Below the pieces are notes generated by a model that made no database searches, was not told the origin of the DNA, and saw only the letters and a list, made by a program, of their open reading frames with translations. Shown piece by piece: positions 1-8,318 of a DNA stretch of 64,000 nucleotides. The DNA comes from Pectinatus haikarae (GTDB lineage: Bacteria > Bacillota > Negativicutes > Selenomonadales > Selenomonadaceae), in contig NZ_WIQM01000008.1 of NCBI RefSeq assembly GCF_015732185.1, forward strand, positions 527,164 through 591,163, written 5' to 3'. Made by a program: the position numbers and the translations under genes. The first letter of the stretch is position 1. Each line of letters starts with the position of its first letter.

Positions 1-446
1 TAAAAACCTATTATAAGTGCTACAAAAATACTGCTTATAAGAATTTTTTTTGTCGTTCCATGATATGTGGCCGACTGACCCCAGTTTTTTCTGCATAATG
101 TGTAAATAGTGATCAAAACCAGAAGAATGACTACGAGCGGACGCAGAAAGTCCGCCGGTATCAGACGGACAACAAGCACTCCCGCCAGAGAGCCTGCCAA
201 TGACAGGGGAAATAGATATTTTATGAGGCTGATATCAACTTTTCCGTTCCTTATGAAAGTCACCGCACTGGTAAAGGAACCCATCACAGCAGCCATTTTA
301 TTGGTCGCTAATGCCGCCACAGGATTCATTCCGGTCAAAAGAATAACGGGCAGGGATATTATCCCTCCGCCGCCGGCTATAGAATCCACGAATCCGGATA
401 TAAAACCGCCGCAGATCAAAAAAATTATTGTAGTAATATCATCCAA
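1..446 (-). CDS. TauE/SafE-family sulfite/anion permease (3' part outside window)
   Basis: Integral membrane transporter of the TauE/SafE (DUF81) family, members of which export or import sulfite, sulfonates or other small anions. Only the N-terminal 148 codons are visible. Reading the minus strand gives a hydrophobic first helix and the family hallmark SIAGGGGIISLPVILL followed by GMNPVAALATNK, then two more membrane segments. The start chosen is a TTG at 446 preceded by GGAGG about 10 nt upstream; an ATT or an upstream TTG are alternatives. It is transcribed away from the tRNA-Pro gene. Substrate cannot be told from sequence. Confidence 0.8.
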   Translation of the reverse strand, partial: MDDITTIIFLICGGFISGFVDSIAGGGGIISLPVILLTGMNPVAALATNKMAAVMGSFTSAVTFIRNGKVDISLIKYLFPLSLAGSLAGVLVVRLIPADFLRPLVVILLVLITIYTLCRKNWGQSATYHGTTKKILISSIFVALIIGF

Positions 447-565
447 AGAAATACAGGCCTCCAATATGGTTTTTCTTTATATTGTAATAAATACTTTTTG
501 AAAATAAAAGTGTTTTAGTTAAAAAATAAATAATCGTTTATAAAAAAGTCTTTTTGTTAAAAGAT

Positions 566-594
566 TTGACAAAACGTTTTATATTGTATATAAT
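566..594 (+). promoter_or_regulatory. Promoter of tRNA-Pro
   Basis: TTGACA at 566-571, 17-bp spacer, TATAAT at 589-594: a perfect consensus. Predicted start near 601, four bases before the tRNA. Confidence 0.85.
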
Positions 595-604
595 ATTTAT
601 CGTT

Positions 605-681
605 CGGGGCATGGCTCAGCTTGGTAGAGCACCTGGCTTGGGACCAGGGGGTCGCAGGTTCGAATCCTGCTGCTCCGACCA
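605..681 (+). tRNA. tRNA-Pro (anticodon TGG)
   Basis: Cloverleaf with acceptor arms CGGGGCA/TGCTCCG, anticodon loop CTTGGGA giving TGG, GTTCGAATC T-loop and an encoded CCA. Single-gene transcript: own promoter at 566-594 and own terminator at 723-756. Confidence 0.97.
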
Positions 682-722
682 ATTTATGAAAATAAGCTGT
701 CTTTATGACAGCTTTTCTTTTA

Positions 723-756
723 CCCTCTTATCGTTCGCAGATAAGAGGGTTTTTTA
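723..756 (+). terminator. Terminator of tRNA-Pro
   Basis: Perfect 10-bp stem CCCTCTTATC/GATAAGAGGG, 7-nt loop, followed by six T. It abuts the stop codon of the convergent HAD gene. Confidence 0.9.
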
Positions 757-1536
757 AATATTATCGGACAGCATCTCGGCGACGCTACTGTATACTTTGG
801 CTGCGTGTTTTTGAATTTCTGCATCGGCAGAAACGAGGGTGAAGCCGGCAAACATGTCTATCATGGGCAGGTCATTTGCCCCGTCGCCAATGGTCAATAC
901 ACCCCATTGCCTCCAACCGTTTTCCGCAAGAAGATTGTCAAGACCGACAGCCTTGTTGACAGAATTGTTTACTATATCCACTGCCTGAGCATTGCGATAG
1001 GCGTGCACACCCAGGTTCATTTTATTTATCTCATTAACAGCAGCTGCAGCTTTTTCTTCGCTTTCATATTGTAAACTTATCTGACATATACCTTTTAGGC
1101 ATTGTGCCGTGAAAAGATCAATTTGTGTAAATTCGGGAAGATCATCTATAATTTTAAACCACGAAAGCTCTGATTGCACATAAATGTATTCACCATATGC
1201 CGTAAGGCAGGCAATATGCCTGCTTTGTCCCACAACCGGCAGCGAAATGAGCTCTCTGCTGCTGACGTTATTTAATACATCCTGAAAAAGCAGGCTGCCG
1301 TCTTTATTATAAATAGTAGCTCCTGTGAGGCAGACTGCAAAATCGAGAGAAAGACTGCTGTCTTTTATACCATGCTGGAGCATTCTGTAGCTTCTGCCTG
1401 TGACAATACCAAATTGGTGTCCCGCTGCACGCCATCTGTCGATGGATTCAAGATCAGTTTCTGCGATACCGCCGCTGGTGGAATAATGTTCGGGAAAAAA
1501 TAAAGTACGATCAAAGTCACTTGCTGCAATCTTCAT
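754..1536 (-). CDS. HAD-superfamily (Cof-like, subclass IIB) hydrolase
   Basis: Probable phosphatase of the haloacid dehalogenase superfamily, about 260 residues. Motif I is DFDRT at residues 7-11 (nucleophile Asp plus acid/base Asp), motif II is the T of IVTGRS near 47, and motif IV is GDGAND near 217. The large cap between them fits the Cof/IIB group, which acts on sugar phosphates and related monophosphates. Start at 1536 is supported by AGGAG seven bases upstream; the reading frame runs further 5' but would overlap lysA. It lies four bases downstream of the lysA stop, so the two are co-transcribed. Natural substrate unknown. Confidence 0.85.
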   Translation of the reverse strand: MKIAASDFDRTLFFPEHYSTSGGIAETDLESIDRWRAAGHQFGIVTGRSYRMLQHGIKDSSLSLDFAVCLTGATIYNKDGSLLFQDVLNNVSSRELISLPVVGQSRHIACLTAYGEYIYVQSELSWFKIIDDLPEFTQIDLFTAQCLKGICQISLQYESEEKAAAAVNEINKMNLGVHAYRNAQAVDIVNNSVNKAVGLDNLLAENGWRQWGVLTIGDGANDLPMIDMFAGFTLVSADAEIQKHAAKVYSSVAEMLSDNI

Positions 1537-1540
1537 TTTC

Positions 1541-2806
1541 CTACTCCTGCATGATACTTCCCGCAAATCCGCCGAGTGTGGCAAAATAATCATCAATGGT
1601 TTCTGCCCTGCGAATGAGTTCTATTGAACCGTCTTCTTTCAGTAATAACTCGGCACTGCGTAATTTACCGTTGTAATTGAAACCCATTGAATGACCATGC
1701 GCTCCCGTGTCAAAAATAATGACTTTGTCACCGATAGCAATTTCCGGAAGTTTACGGTCAACAGCAAATTTATCGCAATTTTCGCAAAGCGAACCCGTCA
1801 CATCATAAGTATTTACCGGTTGTTCATTTTCTTTGCCGGCCACAACAATATGATGATATGCGCCATACATGCCGGGACGCATCAGATTGGCCATAGACGC
1901 ATCAAGACCTATATAATCCTTGTAGGTTTTCTTTTCATGCAGCACAGTGGAAACGAGGTAGCCGTATGGACCGGTTATGGCTCTTCCGGATTCAAAGGCT
2001 ATTTCTGTTTTATTCAAACCTGCCGGCAGCATGATTTTTTCATAAATTTTCTTTATGTTTTCACCCATTATTTCCAGATTCACTTCATTATCTTCGGGTT
2101 TGTAAGGAATACCGATACCACCGCCCAGATTTATAAATTCCATTGAAATACCGAGTTTTTCTTTTAGCTCTACTGCCAGAGTAAACATCATTTCTGCGGT
2201 AGCTGAAAAAGCATTTTCGCAAAGTTCATTGGATATTACCATGGTATGCAGTCCAAAACGTTTTATACCTTTTTCCTTCATAATAGTATAAGCTTCAAAT
2301 ATCTGCTCACGGGTCAAACCGTATTTTGCTTCTTCCGGTTTACCGATTATGTCATTGCCTTCAAGTACAGGTCCCGGATTATAACGAAAAGAAACTATTT
2401 CCGGCAATCCTGCATTTTTTTCCAAATATGCGATATGTGAGATATCATCCAGATTTATTATAGCGCCCAATGCTATAGCTTTTTGAAATTCATCGGCTGG
2501 AGTATCATTTGATGTGAGCATTATTTTTTCACCGATTATTCCCGATTTCTCAGAAAGAATAAGTTCCGGCAGAGAGCTGCAGTCGGCGCCTGCTCCTTCC
2601 TCAGCTAATATTTGCAGCAGACGCGGATTAGGTGCTGCCTTAACGGCGTAGTACTCACGAAATCCCGGTGCCCATGAAAAGGCTTTAAACAATCGCCGCA
2701 TATTTGCTCTGATAGCTTTTTCATCATAGATATGAAAAGGCGTAGGATATTTTTCAATGATTTTTTCAAGTTTATCGGCATTCAATGGGAAAATTTTCTT
2801 TGACAT
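1541..2806 (-). CDS. lysA: Diaminopimelate decarboxylase-like PLP enzyme
   Basis: Fold-type III PLP decarboxylase, predicted to decarboxylate meso-diaminopimelate to L-lysine. 421 residues, normal for LysA. Visible: PLP lysine in YYAVKAAPNP (K56), glycine-rich phosphate site NLGGGIG near 226, and the substrate-site GSLCENCDKFA near 340, which is characteristic of the DAP/ornithine decarboxylase family. Start at 2806 has a GGAGG ten bases upstream. First gene of a two-gene operon with the HAD hydrolase. The leader carries a consensus-like promoter but no lysine riboswitch that I can recognise. A carboxynorspermidine or other basic amino-acid decarboxylase is less likely. Confidence 0.88.
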   Translation of the reverse strand: MSKKIFPLNADKLEKIIEKYPTPFHIYDEKAIRANMRRLFKAFSWAPGFREYYAVKAAPNPRLLQILAEEGAGADCSSLPELILSEKSGIIGEKIMLTSNDTPADEFQKAIALGAIINLDDISHIAYLEKNAGLPEIVSFRYNPGPVLEGNDIIGKPEEAKYGLTREQIFEAYTIMKEKGIKRFGLHTMVISNELCENAFSATAEMMFTLAVELKEKLGISMEFINLGGGIGIPYKPEDNEVNLEIMGENIKKIYEKIMLPAGLNKTEIAFESGRAITGPYGYLVSTVLHEKKTYKDYIGLDASMANLMRPGMYGAYHHIVVAGKENEQPVNTYDVTGSLCENCDKFAVDRKLPEIAIGDKVIIFDTGAHGHSMGFNYNGKLRSAELLLKEDGSIELIRRAETIDDYFATLGGFAGSIMQE

Positions 2807-2927
2807 TAAGTTATTCCTCCAAGTAATCTATTTCCGATTGATAAAGCTTCTGTTCAAGAAGGAATTTATCCGCCCGGGATTAAAAACAGTCAGCCGCTTC
2901 GCAGAGAAGGATACCAACATGCTGATA

Positions 2928-2957
2928 ATTATACCATCGTATAAAAAAATATGTCAA
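2928..2957 (-). promoter_or_regulatory. Promoter of lysA operon
   Basis: On the minus strand TTGACA (2957-2952), 18-bp spacer, TATAAT (2933-2928). This gives a leader of about 115 nt before lysA. Confidence 0.75.
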
Positions 2958-3033
2958 TTCTGAATGAATGTCATATTGTAAATCATTTTTCCATGTCCTG
3001 AATATAGCATAAATGAATCTGTATATAAAAAGA

Positions 3034-3062
3034 TTGCACTGAACGAGAACAGAATTTATAAT
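3034..3062 (+). promoter_or_regulatory. Promoter of the LCP gene
   Basis: TTGCAC at 3034-3039, 17-bp spacer, TATAAT at 3057-3062, about 54 bp ahead of the chosen start. Confidence 0.75.
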
Positions 3063-3115
3063 ATAAAATAGCGTTTATATGTTATTAATACTATATGGTT
3101 ATTGGAGTCTTTACT

Positions 3116-4324
3116 ATGCATAAAAAGAAAAGAAAATATTTTCCCGTCATAATATTGTTGTTTGTTTTTTTGATTGCTGCCGGCTGCGGAGCCTTATTTG
3201 CCGGATTTTGGGACAGTACACCGGATAAAACCAAACAGGACAGCGGGATGCTGGTAGCGGCAGACAAAGCTACGGTTATGATAATGGGGGTCGATTCACG
3301 CCATGACGACGTTGGTAGAAGTGATACCCTGATGGTTGCGACCATCGATCCCAAAAAAAATCAGGCTGCTCTTTTATCGGTTCCGCGTGATACACGCGTA
3401 AAAATAAAAGGATATGGCTGGGATAAGATCAATGCCGCGTATGCTTACGGCGGACATGATCTGACACGTCAGACCGTAGAACAGTTTCTTGGTGTTCCCA
3501 TGGATCATTATATTATAATAAACATGGAAGGTTTTCAAAAAATTATTGATGCCATAGGCGGGGTTGATATTGATGTAGAAAAGCGTATGGTTTACAGTGA
3601 TCCGTGGGATGATGAGGGCGGTCTCGACATAAATCTTCATCCCGGCATGCAGCATATGGACGGTAAAACAGCTGTAACTTATGTGCGTTATCGTGATGAA
3701 GAGGGAGATATAGGGCGCATAGGCAGACAGCAGAAGTTTATGAAAGCTGTTATGGATAAAGTGTTGTCGCCGTCAATTATTCCCCGCATTCCTTCTATAA
3801 TAGCGGAAGTATTTGATACAGTGAAAACTGATATGTCGATCAGGCAGCTTCTGGCCTTTTTTGGTTCATTGCAGGAAGCTCATAATAATGGGCTGAAAAC
3901 AGATATGGTTCCGGGGATACCTATGTATATAGACGGAATAAGCTATTGGATTCCAGATATTATCAAATTACGGCAGTCTATGTCTGATACTCTTGGTATT
4001 GATATGACGGCATCTATGCGTACTGCTATGGAAAGGGCTGCCGCTGAATATAAAAATGCCATTCCTTCAACAGCAAGAGAGGTTCCCGCAGATGATCCTG
4101 CGATAGGACGCATGCATATTACAACATCGAAACCGGTCTCAGATAAGGAGTCGGGCAAGGATAAAAGCATCGATAAGACAAAACCTGATGCTTCCACTGT
4201 ACCTAAAAGTGAGTTGAAGGAGCCGTCTGCTGCACCGCAGGATAATTCTCAGGGTCAGGCAGCCCAGTCTGCTCCTGCAAATACCGCACCTTCGCGGGGC
4301 AATCAGGCAATAGGGAAAAATTAA
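3116..4324 (+). CDS. LytR-CpsA-Psr (LCP) family cell-wall glycopolymer transferase
   Basis: Membrane-anchored LCP enzyme that transfers polyprenyl-phosphate-linked glycopolymers to peptidoglycan. A basic N-terminus (HKKKRKYF) precedes one membrane helix at about residues 8-27, then the LCP domain with conserved DSRHDDVGRSDTLMVATID, SVPRDTRV and RYRDEEGDIGRIGRQQ blocks, whose Arg and Asp residues bind the lipid pyrophosphate. The last 80 residues are a low-complexity Lys/Ser/Pro/Ala/Gln tail. The start at 3116 has GGAG eight bases upstream; an ATG 21 bp earlier lacks a ribosome site. Monocistronic, followed by tRNA genes. Confidence 0.9.
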   Translation: MHKKKRKYFPVIILLFVFLIAAGCGALFAGFWDSTPDKTKQDSGMLVAADKATVMIMGVDSRHDDVGRSDTLMVATIDPKKNQAALLSVPRDTRVKIKGYGWDKINAAYAYGGHDLTRQTVEQFLGVPMDHYIIINMEGFQKIIDAIGGVDIDVEKRMVYSDPWDDEGGLDINLHPGMQHMDGKTAVTYVRYRDEEGDIGRIGRQQKFMKAVMDKVLSPSIIPRIPSIIAEVFDTVKTDMSIRQLLAFFGSLQEAHNNGLKTDMVPGIPMYIDGISYWIPDIIKLRQSMSDTLGIDMTASMRTAMERAAAEYKNAIPSTAREVPADDPAIGRMHITTSKPVSDKESGKDKSIDKTKPDASTVPKSELKEPSAAPQDNSQGQAAQSAPANTAPSRGNQAIGKN

Positions 4325-4406
4325 TATTATTTCAGGATTTTGCCGAGAGATATCAGAGATTTATTGGGAAGAAAGTATGTAGTGTTCTATAAAATTAAAA
4401 GAATGC

Positions 4407-4435
4407 TTGCATTTAATTTTAAAATATGATAGAAT
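4407..4435 (+). promoter_or_regulatory. Promoter of tRNA Glu-Val-Asp cluster
   Basis: TTGCAT at 4407-4412, 17-bp spacer, TAGAAT at 4430-4435; about 40 bp upstream of tRNA-Glu. Confidence 0.75.
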
Positions 4436-4477
4436 ATCTTTGCTCATGAATGAGAAATAAAGCATACATGTGCATGT

Positions 4478-4552
4478 GGCGCCTTCGTCAAGCGGTTAAG
4501 ACACCGCCCTTTCACGGCGGGTTCATGGGTTCGAATCCCATAGGCGTCACCA
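4478..4552 (+). tRNA. tRNA-Glu (anticodon TTC)
   Basis: Acceptor GGCGCCT/AGGCGTC, anticodon stem CCGCC/GGCGG with TTC in the loop, encoded CCA. First gene of the cluster. Confidence 0.97.
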
Positions 4553-4559
4553 ATAATAT

Positions 4560-4635
4560 GGGCGATTAGCTCAGCTGGGAGAGCGCTTGCCTTACAAGCA
4601 AGATGTCAGCAGTTCGATCCTGTTATCGCCCACCA
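4560..4635 (+). tRNA. tRNA-Val (anticodon TAC)
   Basis: Acceptor GGGCGAT/ATCGCCC, anticodon stem CTTGC/GCAAG with TAC, encoded CCA; seven bases after tRNA-Glu. Confidence 0.97.
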
Positions 4636-4637
4636 AT

Positions 4638-4714
4638 GGCCCGGTAGTTTAGTTGGTTAGAATGCCGCCCTGTCACGGCGGAGGTCAGGGGTTCAAATCC
4701 CCTTCGGGTCGCCA
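4638..4714 (+). tRNA. tRNA-Asp (anticodon GTC)
   Basis: Acceptor GGCCCGG/TCGGGTC, anticodon stem CCGCC/GGCGG with GTC, encoded CCA; two bases after tRNA-Val. Confidence 0.97.
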
Positions 4715-4723
4715 TTTGCTTAT

Positions 4724-4752
4724 AATAACATGGGATGCCATGTTATTTTTTT
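4724..4752 (+). terminator. Hairpin plus T-run between tRNA-Asp and tRNA-Phe
   Basis: Perfect 10-bp stem AATAACATGG/CCATGTTATT with a 4-nt loop, then a run of T. It lies between two co-directional tRNA genes, with no evident promoter in the ten bases left before tRNA-Phe. Confidence 0.8.
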
Positions 4753-4762
4753 ATCTGTTGAT

Positions 4763-4838
4763 GCCTCGGTAGCTCAGTCGGTAGAGCAGGGGACTGAAAA
4801 TCCCCGTGTCAGTGGTTCGATTCCGCTCTGAGGCACCA
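4763..4838 (+). tRNA. tRNA-Phe (anticodon GAA)
   Basis: Acceptor GCCTCGG/CTGAGGC, anticodon stem GGGGA/TCCCC with GAA, encoded CCA. Expression appears to depend on read-through of the hairpin at 4724-4752. Confidence 0.97.
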
Positions 4839-4869
4839 TTTAATTTTAATATATGAACAGTAGTTTAAA

Positions 4870-4898
4870 TTGACATGACAGCTGGTCGATGCTATGAT
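4870..4898 (+). promoter_or_regulatory. Promoter of purB, overlapping a terminator
   Basis: TTGACA at 4870-4875, exactly 17 bp, TATGAT at 4893-4898. The -10 box and start point lie inside the hairpin at 4897-4927. Confidence 0.8.
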
Positions 4899-4935
4899 AT
4901 ACGGGGGTAAAAAGTACCCCCGTATATTTTTTTTG
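4897..4935 (+). terminator. Terminator after tRNA-Phe
   Basis: 13-bp perfect stem ATATACGGGGGTA/TACCCCCGTATAT, loop AAAAG, followed by eight T. It ends 20 bp before the purB start codon. Confidence 0.85.
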
Positions 4936-4954
4936 TCTAGGAGGACACAGCCAG

Positions 4955-6247
4955 ATGATTGAACGTTATACAAATCCTGAAATGGGTAATATATGGACAC
5001 TCCAGCACGAATTCGAAGTTATTCTTGATGTAGAAATAGCTGCGTGTGAAGCTATGGCCGAACTTGGTCAGATTCCGAAGGAAGCTGCCGATAACATCCG
5101 CTCCAAAGCAAAATTTGATCTGCCGCGCGTCAAAGAAATCGAAAAAGTCACCAATCATGATATTATTGCATTCCTTACGAATGTTGCCGAATACGTCGGT
5201 GATGATTCTAAATATATACATAAAGGCCTGACCTCAAGTGATGTCAAGGATACTGCTCTCGGCATCATGATGAAAAAATCTGCTGACATAATCATTAAAG
5301 ATATCAAGGGCTTGCGTGATGTTTTGCTGCGCCGGGCCGATGAGTTTCGTCATACACCGTGTATCGGTCGCACTCACGGAATACATGCCGAACCTATGAC
5401 GCTGGGATTGAAGTTTGCTCTTTGGTATTCGGAGCTTGGCCGTGATTTAAAACGCATAGAAAACGCACGCGAAAATGTTGCAGTCGGCAAGCTGTCGGGA
5501 GCTGTAGGCACATATTCTAATATAGATCCTCGTATTGAAGAATTGGTCTGTAAAAAATTGGGACTCACTCCCGTACCGTTGGCTACGCAGGTAGTGCAGC
5601 GTGACCGCCATGCTGAATATATGACAATGCTTGCCATAACAGCGAGTTCTCTGGAAAGATTTGCCACGGAAGTGCGCAACTGGCAGCGTACCGACATACG
5701 TGAAGCTGAGGAATATTTCAGCCCCGGGCAAAAAGGTTCTTCCGCTATGCCGCATAAAAGAAATCCAATAACCTGTGAACGAATATCAGGTCTTGCGCGT
5801 CTTGTCCGCGGCAATGCTTTGGCCTCACTCGAAGACATCACGCTTTGGCATGAACGTGATATATCTCACTCTTCCGTTGAACGTGTAATCTTGCCGGACA
5901 GCACGATAACAGTTGATTATTGTCTGCGCAAGTTTACAAATATAATTGATAAATTACTTGTCTATCCTGATGCCATGATCGAAAATATGAATAAGACGGG
6001 GGGCCTGATCTACAGCCAGCGCATTATGCTTGCTATTGTAAGCAAAGGTGTTCTGCGCGAGGATGCCTATAAATGGGTACAGCGCAATGCTATGAAACGC
6101 TGGATGGCAGGCGAAGATTTCCGTACAAATATAGAAAAAGATCCGGATATTATGCAATATCTCAGCAAGGAAGAAGTCGATAATTGCTTCGAGTATAAGT
6201 GGTTTCTGCGCAATGTCGACATGATATTGGCCCGTTTTGGCATTTGA
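4955..6247 (+). CDS. purB: Adenylosuccinate lyase
   Basis: Cleaves SAICAR to AICAR and adenylosuccinate to AMP, releasing fumarate, in de novo purine synthesis. 430 residues, normal length for the Bacillus-type enzyme. Landmarks: TSSDVKDT at 93-100, the catalytic-region GRTHGIHAEPMT with H141, and the fumarate-lyase signature SSAMPHKRNP at 262-271 carrying the mobile-loop serine. Start at 4955 follows AGGAGG with a 10-base gap. It precedes purA by 205 bp of structured spacer, so the two AMP-branch genes are probably expressed together or under shared control. Confidence 0.97.
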   Translation: MIERYTNPEMGNIWTLQHEFEVILDVEIAACEAMAELGQIPKEAADNIRSKAKFDLPRVKEIEKVTNHDIIAFLTNVAEYVGDDSKYIHKGLTSSDVKDTALGIMMKKSADIIIKDIKGLRDVLLRRADEFRHTPCIGRTHGIHAEPMTLGLKFALWYSELGRDLKRIENARENVAVGKLSGAVGTYSNIDPRIEELVCKKLGLTPVPLATQVVQRDRHAEYMTMLAITASSLERFATEVRNWQRTDIREAEEYFSPGQKGSSAMPHKRNPITCERISGLARLVRGNALASLEDITLWHERDISHSSVERVILPDSTITVDYCLRKFTNIIDKLLVYPDAMIENMNKTGGLIYSQRIMLAIVSKGVLREDAYKWVQRNAMKRWMAGEDFRTNIEKDPDIMQYLSKEEVDNCFEYKWFLRNVDMILARFGI

Positions 6248-6305
6248 TGCGATAAATGGAGACTTAATTCAGACGGCGTTTTGACACCGCCTGAATAGTA
6301 GCCAA

Positions 6306-6435
6306 ATTTATCCAGGGTCTTAGCCGCTCTTTACTCATCGCTTGCAGAAGCGGGAGTATTAGATGGGTTAGTCATCGGATAAAACAGACTGGGGTCTGAC
6401 ATCTAAATGTAATTTACCGTGACGATTTTCGTCAC
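6306..6435 (+). ncRNA. Candidate structured leader between purB and purA
   Basis: Several helices can be drawn. Hairpin TACTC-CGCTT/AAGCG-GAGTA spans 6332-6358, TTAGATG/CATCTAA pairs 6359-6365 with 6400-6406 around an inner hairpin CAGAC/GTCTG (6385-6398), and a 7-bp hairpin GTGACGA/TCGTCAC lies at 6419-6435 just before the purA ribosome site. TTTATCC (6307-6313) can also pair with GGATAAA (6377-6383), which excludes or knots with the TTAGATG helix. It matches no riboswitch class I recognise. A regulatory role is inferred, not shown. Confidence 0.45.
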
Positions 6436-6452
6436 AGAAAGAGGGATACTAT

Positions 6453-7739
6453 ATGTCGACAGTTGTTGTTACAGGAACGCAGTGGGGCGATGAAGGAAAA
6501 GGAAAAATCGTTGATTATCTTGCTGAACAGGCTGATATTGTTGTCCGCTATCAGGGCGGCAGCAACGCCGGACATACTGTAAGTGTTGAAGGCAAAGAAT
6601 TTAAACTGCGTCTGATGCCATCCGGTATTTTATATAAAGGAAAAAGATGTGTCGTAGGTGACGGTGTCGTTTTTGATCCGGAAGTGCTTTTGAATGAAGT
6701 TGCCGGATTGAAAAAAGAGGGCGTGGAAATTGCCGATTATCTTATCTCTAATCGTGCGCAGGTCGTTATGCCTTATCATCGTCTCATGGACGGACTTGAA
6801 GAAGATTGCCGCGGGCAGCTGAAAATCGGGACAACAAAAAGAGGTATCGGTCCGTGCTACATGGATCGTGACAGACGCATAGGCATTCGTATGTGCGATC
6901 TTATTGATGATGAAACTTTTGCTGAAAAGCTGAAAATTATACTGGAGATAAAAAACAGAGAACTTGAAGTGCTGTATAATCATCCGCCGCTTGATTATGA
7001 AAAAATTCTTGCGGAATATCGCGGTTATGCGGATCAACTCCGCCCGTTTGTACTTGACACACCTTCTTATTTGAACAATGCGGTGAAGAACGGCGAGAAA
7101 ATACTGTTTGAAGGTGCGCAGGCGACTATGCTGGACATCGATTACGGTACGTATCCTTACGTTACTGCTTCACACCCTATTTCCGGCGGTGTTTGCGTCG
7201 GCGCCGGCATTGGCCCAAAGAAGATTGATATGGCAGTGGGTGTGGTTAAAGCTTACTGTACTCGTGTGGGCGAAGGACCGTTTCCTACAGAACAGCTGAA
7301 TGAAACCGGCAATCAGATCCGTAATGTCGGGCATGAGTTTGGCACAGTTACCGGCAGACCCCGGCGTACCGGCTGGCTTGACGGTTGCGTGGTCAAATAT
7401 GCCGGGTATATAGGCAGCTTGGATTATCTTGCCATTACCCGTCTTGATATTTTAGATCATTTTGATGAAATAAAAATGTGTGTTGCCTATAAATACAATG
7501 GTAAAATAATTGATGAAATGCCGGCTAATCTTCGTATTTTCGGTAAAGTCGAACCGGTATATGAAACGTTCAAGGGTTGGAACACAGATACATCTTCTAT
7601 CAAAAAATACGATGACCTGCCTGAGCAGGCAAAAGTTTATCTGAAACGTATTTCAGAGGTAGCAGATGTCAAAATCGGTTTTGTTTCTGTCGGTCCCAAT
7701 CGCAATCAGACTATCGTTTGTGCCCAAAATATATTTTAA
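6453..7739 (+). CDS. purA: Adenylosuccinate synthetase
   Basis: GTP-dependent ligation of IMP and aspartate, the first committed step to AMP. 428 residues, standard length. The P-loop-like GDEGKGK is at residues 12-18 and NAGH at 38-41; these hold the catalytic Asp13 and His41 equivalents. TTKRGIGPCYMDR and the C-terminal GPNRNQTI block (guanine site region) are intact. Start at 6453 has GAGGG eight bases upstream. Followed directly by an intrinsic terminator. Confidence 0.97.
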   Translation: MSTVVVTGTQWGDEGKGKIVDYLAEQADIVVRYQGGSNAGHTVSVEGKEFKLRLMPSGILYKGKRCVVGDGVVFDPEVLLNEVAGLKKEGVEIADYLISNRAQVVMPYHRLMDGLEEDCRGQLKIGTTKRGIGPCYMDRDRRIGIRMCDLIDDETFAEKLKIILEIKNRELEVLYNHPPLDYEKILAEYRGYADQLRPFVLDTPSYLNNAVKNGEKILFEGAQATMLDIDYGTYPYVTASHPISGGVCVGAGIGPKKIDMAVGVVKAYCTRVGEGPFPTEQLNETGNQIRNVGHEFGTVTGRPRRTGWLDGCVVKYAGYIGSLDYLAITRLDILDHFDEIKMCVAYKYNGKIIDEMPANLRIFGKVEPVYETFKGWNTDTSSIKKYDDLPEQAKVYLKRISEVADVKIGFVSVGPNRNQTIVCAQNIF

Positions 7740-7744
7740 GGATA

Positions 7745-7782
7745 AAAACGGCAGTGCTGCTTTTTGGCATATGCCGTTTTTT
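7745..7782 (+). terminator. Terminator of purA
   Basis: Stem AAAACGGCA/TGCCGTTTT with an 18-nt loop that can pair further, then a T-run. It lies between the purA stop and the next start. Confidence 0.7.
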
Positions 7783-7797
7783 ACAAGGTTTCTCAAC

Positions 7798-8292
7798 ATG
7801 AAAACCAAAATCATTATTGAATCTACTTTGACTAGAGAACTCTGCATGGCCGCGGCAAAGCATATGGTATGGCATAATGCTGTTTTTATATTTTTTTTAT
7901 GTATAGGAATACTTCTGACACTGACAGTGCCGATATTTATTGCTGCGGGGTATTCTGCCGGCGGCGCATTTACTGCCAATGCTGGGTTTCTTCCCGGGTT
8001 GGCACTTACTGCCGTTATTTTATGCGCACCGTGGTATATAGGTAAGAATATGTACCAAAAAGACGGCGGACAGCGTATAAAAATGACTTTTGATGATATG
8101 CAGGTCGGTATTGAAGCCGGTGAAAAACGAATACAGCTGCCTTACGGTGAGATAAAGAAATACGCTCACAACGAGAAATATCTGTTTGTTTTTACAAAAG
8201 GGCCTGATGCAGTGATGTATGTTTTGCCGAAAGCTAATTTTACAGATGTAAGTTTCCCCGATTTTTTATCTTTTTTAAATGAGAAAATTTAA
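7798..8292 (+). CDS. YcxB-like membrane protein (first of tandem pair)
   Basis: Small membrane protein of unknown function, 164 residues. Two adjacent hydrophobic helices (about residues 26-50 and 62-80) are followed by a soluble C-terminal domain of about 80 residues with alternating strands, resembling the YcxB-like domain. The start at 7798 has AAGG nine bases upstream and follows the purA terminator; the frame is open further back but overlaps purA. The next gene encodes a protein of the same layout, so the pair probably arose by duplication. No catalytic motif is visible. Confidence 0.7.
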   Translation: MKTKIIIESTLTRELCMAAAKHMVWHNAVFIFFLCIGILLTLTVPIFIAAGYSAGGAFTANAGFLPGLALTAVILCAPWYIGKNMYQKDGGQRIKMTFDDMQVGIEAGEKRIQLPYGEIKKYAHNEKYLFVFTKGPDAVMYVLPKANFTDVSFPDFLSFLNEKI

Positions 8293-8318
8293 AAATTTAG
8301 CGGATAGGATTTAGACAT

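Noticed and set aside
109..501. Plus-strand ORF of 130 codons near the left edge
   Set aside because: It is the antisense shadow of the TauE/SafE permease gene, whose minus-strand translation shows family motifs and a ribosome site.
2807..3033. Possible lysine riboswitch upstream of lysA
   Set aside because: The leader is only about 115 nt and lacks the conserved L-box sequences and a terminator hairpin.
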